A stretch of 64,000 nucleotides of DNA from Mercurialis annua. Lineage: Eukaryota > Streptophyta > Magnoliopsida > Malpighiales > Euphorbiaceae. Positions 34,393-50,573 of this stretch are shown here, piece by piece. Position 1 is the stretch's first letter; each line of letters opens with the position of its first letter. The notes under the pieces are model-generated. The model did no database searches and was not told the origin of the DNA. It was given only the letters and a program-made list of their open reading frames with translations. Made by a program: the position numbers and the translations under genes. The DNA lies in contig NC_065577.1 of NCBI RefSeq assembly GCF_937616625.2, positions 38,531,001 through 38,595,000 of the forward strand, written 5' to 3'.

Positions 34393-35262
34393 GGCTAATA
34401 CCCTCAAAAACCACCGACCTTTACCTTTTTTTTTTCAATAACACTTCTGCCTTGTAATTTCGTCAATTGCACTCTATTTTGTATTTTTACATTTCAATAG
34501 CACCCTAATTTAAAAAAATCAATGATTTTATTATTGTAAGGATTAAATTTTATAAAACAATTAAATTTAAGGGTCATTTTATACCTTTTCTACTTAGACA
34601 AATTCAAATTAGATCCTTAACTTAAAAAACTTTCAAATAAACCTTAAATAAAAAAATTAATTAAATACATGTATAATTAATTATTTAATTCAAAATTAAA
34701 TAAATATTTAAAACGGAATCCACCATCCGCCCTCTGCGCCACCACCTGCCGCTCTCTATCTCTGGTCTTCCACCGGAGACGAGCTGCTTGTCTTCCATGA
34801 AAGAGGAAGACACCATCCGCCTTCTCCGCAACCACCCGCCGCTCTCCATCTCCTGTCTTCCATGGAAGACGAGCTGCTCGTCTTCCATGGAAGACGCGCA
34901 GCTCGTCTCCGGTGGAAGACCGATGACGGAGAGGAAGCAGTGTCCGAATGAAGGTGGTGACGTAGAGGAGCGGCGAGTCTGAAAGGAGGTGGTGACGTTT
35001 TTTTTTTATTATTTATATATATTTTTGTTATGGAGAAGAGAGTTTGTATGTATAATTTAAAACATCATATGACATTTAGAATTTTTTAAAAATATTAAGC
35101 ATTTATTTTGAACTTTATCCAAATAAAAAGAGTTCAATTTAATACTTTAAGATGCTATTGAAATATAAAAATACGAAATAAAGTGCAGTTGACGAAATTA
35201 CAAGATCAGAGTGATATTGAAAAAATAAAAAAAAGGTCGGTGGATTTTGAGGGTATTAGCCC
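34393..35262. mobile_element. Inverted-repeat element of 870 bp with GC-rich core
   Basis: Inverted ends of over 100 bp: GGCTAATACCCTCAAAA at the left, TTTTGAGGGTATTAGCC at the right. The word TATTTAA occurs at both flanks (34384-34390 and 35264-35270), giving an approximate target duplication. The core (34720-34985) is GC-rich and contains a tandem pair of about 105 bp (CACCATCCGCC... twice). It also has the palindrome GTCTTCCATGGAAGAC (two copies near 34855 and 34881). It resembles a non-autonomous MULE-type element. The short open frames over the core mirror each other on both strands and are not supported as genes. Confidence 0.75.
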
Positions 35263-37739
35263 TATTTAAATTACATAGGAAGTTTTAACATTCAATGGTT
35301 GGCATTATTGAAACACAAATTCAGGAAATTTTGGAAAACGATTCGGTTTATTAGTGTTAGGGAGATTTGAAAAGTAAGGATCTACAATAATGAGTCAACA
35401 AACTATTCGGATTTAGTTTTTTTTTTATTTTGTGTTAACAAGAGTGTGATTTTTATAAATATCATTAACTTTTTGTAAAATATTAGTTAAGAATAATTAG
35501 AAAAATACTATAAAAATATTAGGAAAATTCTATTTACTTGGTTGACTAAAGAAGTCACTTTTTAGTCAAAACACAAGTCAAACTTCTAACTTCCTGAATA
35601 GTGAAATGCAGTTTAATCAAATAAATATTTTTTTACCATTGTTCAAAAATTAAAACTTTTCTAACCTATTTATTCCCAACCTAGCGAGGTCTTTTGGGTA
35701 TGTTTTAAATTATTGATGAGATTGAAAATCTCAAAACTATCAAAATTTATGTTCTTATAATTATTATTTTCAAACTTTAATTTTTATAAAATATAAAAAT
35801 TTCTTAAAAATTAATCAATAAACCCTAAATTTTCACTTTTTTTAAAGTTGAATCCATTAACTATTTATTCTGAGCAAACTCAATATTTGTGTAACTATGC
35901 ATATTGATACAAATTAAGTATTATTAGGCTTAATTAGTAAAAAATATCAAATTTTTGCGAATTTTGTTGGCTATATCAAAACTTTTAAATATCTGTCTAA
36001 TTATCCCGTTTTGGCCTATTTGATATCTTTTGTAGTAATTTTTTGAATCGAATTATTTTTTCTAATATATTTGTCACATCATTGCCAACTCAGCAAATTG
36101 ATGACGTGACAATACTTTTCATCCAACCAAACCTTTCAACTATATATGTGAAATATACTTTTTCTATTATATCTTTCCAATTTAAATATTAGTTAGAAAT
36201 TTATACTGGTAATTTATCGAAAATAAATAATTACTTTTCGTAATATGATGATTTATTTTTTAATATAAATACTAATATTGATGTATTACAGTACGAGTTA
36301 TGTGCGAAACTCGTACAAAATACTAGATCTTTGACCTTTTTTTTGTTACATCATGATAAAAAGCATAGATAAACCCTTAAATTTTTTTAGTAAAGAATAA
36401 TTTATACCCCTACTGTCTGATTTGGTATAACTTAACCCTTATACTTATAGAACAATGTAGGTAAGCTCTTACTGTCAACTACGTTAACTCAAACAATTAG
36501 TCTATCTGTTTACTGATGTATTGAAATTTTGACTGGTAAAATTAATGACATTTGTTAATTATCTCTATAATATAATCTATACTAATTAAAATAAAATAAA
36601 TTACTAAAGCGTAATAGAATAAGGAAGTTAATAACATAAAAATACAAAATAAAAAGTGATCGAGTTAGGTGTAATTGAAAATTGCAATCTTTTTTTTTTT
36701 TGTATTATACTGAGAAAAATAAGAGATCAGAGGAGATGTTTAATTGTTTATTGTCCAATGCTACAAAGAAAAAAAGATATGCGGCAATGCAATTTTGCTC
36801 TCCAGATTGATTAGTTTGCTAAAATTAAAAATTGGAAAATTTTGTTCAATAGTATCATTTTATTAAATACAATATACAGAGCTTCTGCTAATATAAAATT
36901 ATTGGCGCCTAACATTTGTACTTATTAAATTCACAATCTTTGATTTCTCTTATGCCAAAGTTTTATTTTAAGTTTCTATCTATTAAAATATTATTTATAA
37001 TTAAGTCTAATGATGTAGAATTTTTTTTAATTTTTTCCATTACCTCATAACTTTTTTATATATATGAAAACAGTATCATGATCATATACATATAAAAGCA
37101 TTAAATAGCAGACTATCACATAAAATATTGCTAAATAAAACATAATCACACAAATATTGTCTAACTGCAAAGTCACACGCTAAATAATTTATTTATTACT
37201 GTTCTGCATGAATATTATTTTTCTAAATAATTTAAAAACCAACTGGCTAACAATACGATGATATAAATCAAATCATTTAATTCTTTTATATTTTTTAAAG
37301 CTAAATGTATAATTTAAATCTTTATATTTGTTTTTTTTCTCAAAGGTTAAAACTTTTATATTTGGTTTGTTTTGGTTTTAACTTGAGGTTTAATGATCTT
37401 TTTGGGGTATTTTTGAGTTACAGATTTTTTTCTTCTTTCAGTCATTAAATTTTGATTTTTTTGGGTTATTGATTTTTTTTTTTCATTTTGGTCGGTGGCA
37501 CTTGGAATTTAGCATGCAGCAGCCAGATTTTGCTAGTTGTACTTTGAAAATTTGTCAAACATACATAATTTTAATTTAAAAATAAAATTTTAAGTTAAAT
37601 TATGCATATATGGCAAATTTTCAGGTCGAAAATAAATAACTAATCCTACTAAAATTCAAAATAAAGACCTCATAAATGCTCTTAAAAATAAGAACACCTA
37701 GCCATTTGAGCTAGCCTCACTGGCACTGGGTCATAGTAT
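35263..37739. other. Intergenic DNA, no gene supported
   Basis: AT-rich throughout, with many T-runs. Near 36290-36328 a hairpin (ACGAGTT...AACTCGT) followed by TACTAG resembles a Helitron 3' end, but no matching left end was found. On the minus strand 37740-37690 begins AGGCTAGCTCAAATGG, similar to a tRNA-type A box, possibly a decayed SINE. Confidence 0.4.
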
Positions 37740-37784
37740 TATTTTTTTTTTCTTTCAACAATTTGTTATGTCATATTAATTTTT

Positions 37785-38170
37785 GGCCTAATGGTAAAAA
37801 AAATCCAAACTTTTATAACTTGTTGTAATTATATCCAAAATTTTTTAATTTTTGCAATAATATCCAAATTGCATTTTTTTTGTTGCAATAATATCCAAAT
37901 TGCATTTTTTGTAGTAATAATAGTCAAATTGATGACTAAACTTGTTGTTTTCAATTAAGATATTAGGCTATTATTATGTTTTGATGTATAATAATATAGT
38001 AAAAGTCCCAAAAAATGGCAAAAAACTCAAAAACAATTCACATAAAAAGTGCAATTTGGATATTATTGCAACAAAATAATGCAATTTGGATATTATTGCA
38101 AAAATTAAAAGGTTTGGATATAATTGCAACAAGTCGTAAAGGTTTGATTTTTTTTTTTTACCATTAAGCC
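37785..38170. mobile_element. MULE-type MITE, 386 bp
   Basis: Perfect 9-bp target duplication TTAATTTTT (37776-37784 and 38171-38179). Ends GGCCTAATGGTAAAAAAAAT and ATTTTTTTTTTTACCATTAAGCC-like are inverted. Inside, the phrase CCAAATTGCATTTTTT-type and its inverse recur. The equivalent site in unit B (about 49660) is empty. Confidence 0.9.
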
Positions 38171-38179
38171 TTAATTTTT

Positions 38180-39047
38180 TAATAATCAACTTCTTATAAG
38201 CATAAATAGACAATACGATATCAATTTTTAAGGAAAGACAAGTGAATAGCAATGATATATGACTCACATTGAATCAAAAAATTTATTATTTACTTTTTAA
38301 ATTTAAGCAATTATATTTTTTATTAATTACTATCAAATATTTAATTTTTTAATTTTGTCCAAATTTTAAATTTATTGCAATTGTAATTATTTTCTAATTG
38401 GTAAGTGGCTATGCCAAATAATGTCAAATTTGCTATTTTTCCCAACTTCACAACACCAAAACCAAAAATAATATCAACATCGACCAAAGCTCTAAGATTT
38501 GAAGAAATCAAAAGGAAATTGGGGTAGTTCAACAAACATCAGAACCCTAATTTGAATAGGACACAAAACAGCCCTAGCCTAGAAACTATAGTACAAAAAA
38601 AGGAAACGAAATAAAATGAAAAATCCAAATTCAGCAATTAAAGTTAAATTCAAAGTAAGCAAGGAGCGAAAAAGGAAAAGAAAAAATTGATAAGAGAAAC
38701 AATAATTATATTTGGAAAAATTATATCCAAATCCTAACTAATGCGACATGGATTTAGTTGATTATTGTAAATAGAAAAAAAAAACACTTTATAATTTTGA
38801 TAAAATTGAATTTTAAATACATTTGTTATAACTTGTCAAATTGGCAAATACTTTTTTTAGAGATATATCTGCTAAAAGGTTAAATGTTTTAGATATTTAT
38901 ATTCATTTTGTCATTTAATTTTAATAAATCAAAGAAAAAAGACCATGATAGAAAAGAGAAAAAAGTTGAGGAACCGTCATAGCATATTAGCCAAAAACAT
39001 GTTTACAGCATGGATGCCCTAATCAAACAGTAAGTATATGTTATGTA
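38180..39047. other. Upstream region of the first GH1 copy
   Basis: Homologous to the corresponding parts of 50064-53886 once the inserted elements there are removed. No gene. The empty sites for unit B insertions lie here (about 38200, 38325 and 38420-38428). Confidence 0.6.
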
Positions 39048-39055
39048 TATATAAA
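39048..39055 (+). promoter_or_regulatory. TATA box of the first GH1 copy
   Basis: TATATAAA, 62 bases before the ATG; the same box occurs at the same distance in the second copy. Confidence 0.7.
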
Positions 39056-39116
39056 GGGAAGTTACGAAGCTTAAAACACACAAAAACTAAAAAAAACTGA
39101 GTCTCTAAACATCATT

Positions 39117-44587
<5,471 letters not shown>

Positions 44588-44722
44588 AATGGACAAATTG
44601 TCAATTTATCCATCAATTTGGATCTACATTTCAAAAAAGAAATATTTTTAATATTTTCGACAATTAAAACCATAATTTATCGAATTTGAGTAATTTCAAC
44701 TCTTGAATTGTAGTGTTAACTT

Positions 44723-44992
44723 GGATTTATTACATGCTCAGTTCTTCTCAGCTTGAATGTTAACTTGGATTATAGGATTTTGATTTTGGAATGAGCTATT
44801 AACCTAAATCCTATCAAGCCTTGCCCAAGTTTTTGGTTTTGATTTAGTTGAATTTGGCATGGCTGCGATAACAAACAATATAGGCGATAAGGGATTACCT
44901 TGTCGCACTTCTTTCTCCATGAAAAAAATTATTAGATGAACTCCCATTAATTAGGACTGAAAGCTGAGAAGAACTGAACATGTAATAAATCC
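44723..44992. repeat. 32-bp inverted repeat flanking 200 bp of LINE sequence
   Basis: 44723-44754 and 44961-44992 are inverted copies with one mismatch (core TTCAGTTCTTCTCAGCTT on one arm). The right arm is part of the LINE RT fragment; the left arm is an inverted extra copy at the LINE border. It points to an inversion-type rearrangement or twin priming when the LINE inserted. Confidence 0.85.
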
Positions 44993-45172
44993 ATTTCCCA
45001 TTAAACTTCATTTTATCACGAATATCCAGAATAAATTGTTAAGAAACACGGTTGAACGCCTTATGAAAATCGAGCATGATAGTAAAATACTGCTCTTTTC
45101 TTCTATGGGAAAGGTAAATAAGCTTTGTTGCAATAGAATGGCAGTCATGTATACTCCGCCCTTTGATAAATC
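44790..45172 (-). pseudogene. LINE (non-LTR) reverse transcriptase fragment
   Basis: On the minus strand the conserved RT words appear in order, in more than one frame: KGRSIHD, SIATKLIY, FTIMLDFHKAF, then FSSSQLSVLINGS, then EKEVRQGNPLSPILFVIA. The order and wording match plant L1-type LINE ORF2. Frame breaks and stops show it is dead, and the catalytic YADD region is missing. It lies just after the first GH1 copy and stops at the border of the next inverted-repeat element. Confidence 0.85.
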
Positions 45173-45193
45173 TAAATTAGTTCTAAATAATAG

Positions 45194-46147
45194 GGCTTAA
45201 TACATAATTTGACCTCTAAACTATACCATTTTATTCTCTGCGACCTCTAAACTAATTTCGTTTTCTTTTGGACCTCTTAACTCTTTTTTTTATTCTATTT
45301 AACCCCTCACACGGAATGTGCAAACCACGCGCGATGACGTGGTTAAATTGCTGACATGACTTTTCTGACATGGGGTTAAATAGAATAAAAAAAATAGTTA
45401 AGAGGTTCAATGGAACACTAAAATAGTTTAGAGGTTATAGGGAATAAAAGGGTAGGGTTTATGGGTCAAAAAATATATTAATCCAATTTTAACACAAATT
45501 TTAAAAATTCAGAATTGATTTGAAAGTTTGAAATTGCAAAAAATTAAAAGCTGGCGTATTAAAATTGGAAATTCGTGAAACACACTAAAAAATATAATAT
45601 TTTAAAAAATTTAGTCTTTTTTTAATATTATCACAGTATAGTAAATTTATATATTTTATAATATCGTTAAAAACAGACAAACTTCATTTATCATTATTGA
45701 AATGTAAACAAATATTTACATGTACAAGAAGTTATATTATGTAATTATGTGACTAAATTTTAATATTATTTTATTTTTCTAGAAGATTAAATGGATAAAA
45801 ATTAAATAATTGTATTTTGGAGAAGGTTAAATGGGTAAAAATTAAAAGTTTGAAGGTGTAATAGGAAAATAAAATAAATTCAGGGGTCAAATAGAACAAA
45901 ATAGTGTAGTTCGTGTGTTCAATAAAACAATTTATGCTTTTTAATTATCCTTCACGCGCTTTAAAGCGTTTGAAAACACGCGCTTTTGCTACGTTGGAGG
46001 AAAAAGGTCAGATCGGCAAAAAAGTTGCAGTTGACGGGTTAAATAGAACAAAAAATAAAGTTAACAGGTCCAATAAAATATCAAATTAGTTTAAGAGTCT
46101 CAGAGAATAAAAGTGTATAGTTTAGAGGTCAAATGATGTATTAAGCC
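45194..46147. mobile_element. MULE-type inverted-repeat element, 954 bp, with extra internal arms
   Basis: Perfect 10-bp target duplication TAAATAATAG (45184-45193 and 46148-46157). Ends GGCTTAATACAT and ATGTATTAAGCC are inverted; the arms run about 120 bp (GACCTCTAAACTAT...). A third, inverted copy of the arm lies inside at about 45365-45484, so the left third is itself a fold-back. No transposase is encoded. Confidence 0.88.
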
Positions 46148-46157
46148 TAAATAATAG

Positions 46158-46836
46158 CATGCAAAAGAGGAGCAAGTCAGTTTGCTAAAAAAAAAAGTAA
46201 ACTTCTTAATATATTTATAATTTTAATCAAAATTTTAGAGTTTTAAATTTAATTAATTAATTTAACTTTTAATTTTTAATCCAAATTGCTCAAATAATTA
46301 AGTGCAATTACTGGTTTAACTTTTATAGAAAATTAGTTTGTCGGACGTTGTACGCGGTTTATAAGTTTATTTTTATTTTAGATAGTTATATATTATAATT
46401 TATATTTGAGATTGTTGAATTGATTTTTTTAATTATATATGTATTTTGATTTTATATTTGAAATTGTTATATGTGATTTTTTTTCACATCCAAGGTCACT
46501 TATATTTGATATTATTTGAATATAAAAATTTAAAATTGAACCAATAATAAAAATAAATCAATATATATGATCATACAAAGGTGGTAAATAATAAAATCTA
46601 TTAGTTTCATAAGATGTTGTTTATCCATTTCTTCTAACCTCCAAAATTTAATTCAAATATGTTCGTCAATAATTAATTATTTGATATTATTGATATAAAA
46701 TTATGCTCTTAATTTATTTATTTCAGTTTTTAGTGTTATATATATGATTAATTAATATAGTAATTAATTATATGTTTTTTTAAATTTATTATTTATAATA
46801 ATAAATATAAAAATATAAATTTTATATGATAAATAT
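46158..46836. other. Very AT-rich intergenic DNA
   Basis: No gene or repeat recognised. Confidence 0.4.
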
Positions 46837-47145
46837 GGGTTAATGTCAAAAAAATTCACGAACTTTACACGTTTTTTCATTTTAATCACGCAGTTTAAAT
46901 TTTCTCATTTTCATACACGAACTACCACTTTTTCTCAAATTCGTACACGGTGCTGAGGTGGCATTCATTCATTGGTGTAAAATGACCTCCACCTCAGCGA
47001 ATTACACCAATGGAGCCATGACACCTCAGCACCGTGCATGAATTTGAAAAAAAATGGTAGTTTATGCATGAAAATGAGAAAATTAAAACTGCGTGATTAA
47101 AATGAGAAAAAATGTAAAGTTCGTGAATTTTTTTAATATTAACCC
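46837..47145. mobile_element. Palindromic MITE, 309 bp
   Basis: Ends GGGTTAATGTCAAAAAAATT and AATTTTTTTAATATTAACCC are inverted, and the arms continue through most of the element: AACTTTACACGTTTTTTCAT inverts at 47100-47121, and GGTGCTGAGGTGGCAT inverts near 47012-47030. The 5' and 3' flanks (GATAAATAT, TACATATAT) do not give a clean target duplication, so the superfamily is open. Confidence 0.8.
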
Positions 47146-47155
47146 TACATATATA

Positions 47156-47178
47156 TGTGTGTGTGTGTGTGTGTGTGT
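47156..47178. repeat. TG microsatellite
   Basis: Uninterrupted (TG)n, about 11 units, directly beside the preceding MITE. Confidence 0.9.
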
Positions 47179-47764
47179 TAAAGTATAGATGTTTAATTTA
47201 TCAATTAATTATGAATTATTTATATTTGGGATCGTTGCGTGTGACTTTTTCTAATTTTTCTAATTATATTAATAAATTTATACATATAGAAAGACTTGTC
47301 CCCATCCATAAATTATAATATTTTAAATTTGCTTAAGATTAAATAAAATTAAATGGTTGATTAGAATTGGAGAAGATTTCTAATAGTTAAAATTAAGAAG
47401 ATGCAGAGGGAATTTTAAATTATATGGAAGTATTAATGATTAGTATTATGAAATATTTTTAATAACTAAAAAATAGTATTTTTATTCATAAATGAAAGTG
47501 TTTTCTGTTGAAATAATGATTTTCAACCCAACAAATTTTATTTATCTTATTGTATAGCCTGAAGTGGCAACAACGAATGGATCAATTTAAAATGGAAAAT
47601 TGAAATATACACTTTTGAATAGGAATTGGGCAAATAGAAGCATGCCACGCAAGTCGGTACAATAAGATGGATTAAATGTGTTGGATTAAATAGCATTTTT
47701 CTTGTTAATACACTTTTATATTTATTATTATCATTATATGTATATGAATCATGTGTTTATTGTT

Positions 47765-47766
<2 letters not shown>
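47179..47766. other. AT-rich intergenic DNA
   Basis: Nothing recognised. Confidence 0.4.
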
Positions 47767-47797
<31 letters not shown>

Positions 47798-47853
47798 GCG
47801 CGCACACACACACGCACACACACACACGCGCGCGCGCGCACACACACACACAC
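47767..47853. repeat. Alternating TA/CA/CG tract, about 87 bp
   Basis: Strict pyrimidine-purine alternation: TA, then CA runs, then (CG)3, CA, (CG)6, CA. Such a tract is a strong candidate for Z-form DNA and for length variation. Confidence 0.92.
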
Positions 47854-48484
47854 TTTAAAATTCACTTAAAATATAAATATGTAAAACATTTAACTTTTTT
47901 TAAATATTCAACCTTAATTAAATGCAGAATATTTAAAGTTAATCCAACTATGCAACTATCTATATATTATGATAAATCATGGCTAAACCCTTCTTATGTC
48001 GTATGTATTTTTATTTTTTATTTATTTGGTTCTTTTTTTAAAATTTTATCTTTATCTAATTCCTATATTTAATTTATTTTAAAATTTTAAGTTCTTTTTC
48101 GGATGACAAAAGAGTGTGCACTACACTCGCGTGAGGCCGAACATAAAGAGGGACCAAATTAAAAAAGTTAAAAGTAAAAGGACTAGATAAAAAAAATTAA
48201 AAATATAAGGATCCTATTAATAAAAAATTGAAAGTAAAGGAACCTATTAAGTAACAAAACTTAGCCTATTAATTAACGTTCACTTAATCATTTTTTATGT
48301 GATAACGATAACGAAAACTGAACACACATGTGGTGATTTCGTCTAAAAAGAAAAATTTAAATAAAATTTGTAAAATACAGGAACGTAAGGAATATAATTT
48401 TTTTAAAAAGGACTAGATAAATAAAAAGATAAAAGTATATGGATTTTAAAATGGATTTGGCCATAAATCATTACCAAAAGTATA
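47854..48484. other. AT-rich intergenic DNA
   Basis: Nothing recognised apart from short A/T runs. Confidence 0.4.
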
Positions 48485-48744
48485 CTCCCTCCGTCCCATT
48501 TAAGAAGTCCCATATTCCATTTTGGGATGTCCCATTTAAAATGTCCCATTACTATTTTTAGAATATTTTTCCATTGAATACCCTATTTTACCCTTATTTT
48601 AGTTATCTTAAAAGAGTTCTATGGAATATTCCACTATCATTAATAGGGGCAAAACATGAAAAAACATGAAAAGACAAGAATAATTAATGTTTTCTTAATC
48701 TGTGTGTAAAGTCAAATGGGACTTCTAAAATGGGACGGAGGGAG
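48485..48744. mobile_element. Stowaway-type MITE (Tc1/mariner), 260 bp
   Basis: Terminal inverted repeats CTCCCTCCGTCCCATTT and AAATGGGACGGAGGGAG, the standard Stowaway end, bounded by TA on both sides (48483-48484 and 48745-48746). Confidence 0.95.
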
Positions 48745-48746
48745 TA

Positions 48747-49127
48747 TAATAAATGTCACGTGGTAGTGTTTGCCAAGTGGATACGAAACCTAATGACCAT
48801 AAATATTTCCTTGCCGTGATATGTGCAAGGGTAATAAATTAAAGATCTATCTCCACTGCATTAATACTTCTTTAATCTACTACTCAACGTGGATTGTGCT
48901 TAGTTAATAAAACAAAATAAACTAATCTTTTTTTTAAAACAAAATCTTGACAAAATCTTTTTTTGATTTTGATTTATTTTTTTAAGTAACAATCATTTAC
49001 ACACTTCGCCTTGTTTTAGACTTTTAGTTTGTAAATTGTTTAGTGTGATTATACAGAAATATTTAGGCTCGATCGCTAAAATAAATCAGCATTTTCGTGT
49101 GTCTATTTAACACTATATTTTAAATTA
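48747..49127. other. Intergenic DNA
   Basis: No gene recognised. Confidence 0.4.
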
Positions 49128-49493
49128 GGCTTAATTACTTAAAAAAATCTCCCTTATAACATTTTTTCGTTTATATCCTCATCTAGGAAAAAGTTCATTT
49201 GTACCCTTTTTTTGATTTTTCGTTTTCATCTCTACCTTAAAAATTTTAAATTAATTAAAGGATGAAATTAAACATTATAAATGATTAATAATATTAATAT
49301 TTAATTAGAATATAAACTAAATATAAAGGATCATTTTGAATATATTTTTCTAAATGAAAAAAGGTCAAATTAGCTTTTTAAGGTAGAGACGAAAATGAAA
49401 AATCAAAAAAAAAAATACAAATGAATTTTTTCCTAGGTCAGGATATAAACGAAAAAATATTATAAGTTGAGAGTTTTTTTAAATAATTAGACC
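49128..49493. mobile_element. Inverted-repeat MITE, 366 bp
   Basis: Left end GGCTTAATTACTTAAAAAAA and right end TTTTTTTAAATAATTAGACC are inverted; arms of about 115 bp also include TTTTTTCGTTTATATCCT and its inverse, and AAGGTAGAGACGAAAATGAA inverted from the left arm. The flanks did not give an exact target duplication. Size and ends fit the MULE-type MITEs nearby. Confidence 0.78.
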
Positions 49494-49693
49494 ACCTTTA
49501 AATATATTTCTAAAAATCGAACTCTAAGAAAAATGTAAGTGAAACTCTATAATAGAACATCAATTATTTACTTATTTTAAAAAGACGGGCAAGTCAACTC
49601 ATTAATGGAATCAAAACTCATACTTACTCTTTATTTTTTTTATTTCAACAATTTGGTATGTCATGTTAGTTTGCTAATAATCAATTTTTTATA

Positions 49694-50063
49694 GGCTTAA
49701 TCACCAAAAAAACCCCTCACTTTTAATCCCTTTTCAGTTGCACTCTGACGTTGCAATTTTGTCAATTGCACCCTAATTCGCACCTTTAGGTTTCAATTCC
49801 ACCTCAAAATCAAATTGGACTTTTTTCACTCGGGAAAAATTCATAAAAACCCTTATAAAGTACTCGTTTGAACTCTTTTCCACATAAAAAGTTAAAAATG
49901 GATGACTTATTTTAACTTTTTTCAAATGAAAAAAAGACCAATTAAATACTTGGGGTTGGAATTGAAAACCAAAGATGCGAATTAGGGTGCAACTGACAAA
50001 ATTGCAACGTCAGGGTGCATTTGAAAAGGGGCTAAAAGGTGGGGGGTTTTCGGTGATTAAGCC
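49694..50063. mobile_element. MULE-type MITE, 370 bp
   Basis: Perfect 9-bp target duplication TTTTTTATA (49685-49693, 50064-50072). Ends GGCTTAATCACC and GGTGATTAAGCC are inverted; arms of about 130 bp include GTGCAACTGACAAAATTGCA and its near-inverse. Unit A has the empty site near 38195 (CTTCTTATAAGC). Confidence 0.93.
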
Positions 50064-50573
50064 TTTTTTATAAGCGTAGACAGACAATGCAACATCAATT
50101 TTTTAAGGAAAGACTGGTGAGTTAATAAATGATCGACGACTCACCAAAATAAATATTATTTTTTATTCTTTTTAACAATTTTTTACTTTTAAAATTGAAA
50201 TAGTTGCATTCTTTAACTATAATCGGATATTAAACTCCCTGAGTTACTCAAGTCTCATGAAATTTCAAAAAGGTCAATAAAGTCAATTTTCTTACAAAGT
50301 GGTCACTGAACAATACCTTTTACTACAAAAATATTTATATTGTTACAAAAAGAACACTAAACTTTTTGTGTATTACAAAAAAGTCATTGGATTATACCTT
50401 TTATTAAAAAAAGGTCACTGAACTATGTTTTTTTTTTTGTAATTTTGGCTTGCCACGTAAGCAAAAATGTTACGTTTTTACGTCGTTTTATATGGGTAAA
50501 AAAAGGTATAGTTCAGTGACCATTTTGTAAGAAAATTGTGTTTAGTGACCTTTTTGAAATTTCCTGAGACTTG

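Noticed and set aside
34685..34982. Overlapping frames on both strands in the GC-rich core (MEDEQLVFHGRQE and similar)
   Set aside because: They arise from palindromic repeats in a transposon core; frames mirror each other.
36280..36332. Helitron 3' end (hairpin then CTAG)
   Set aside because: No left TC end or empty site was found and the base after CTAG is A, not T.
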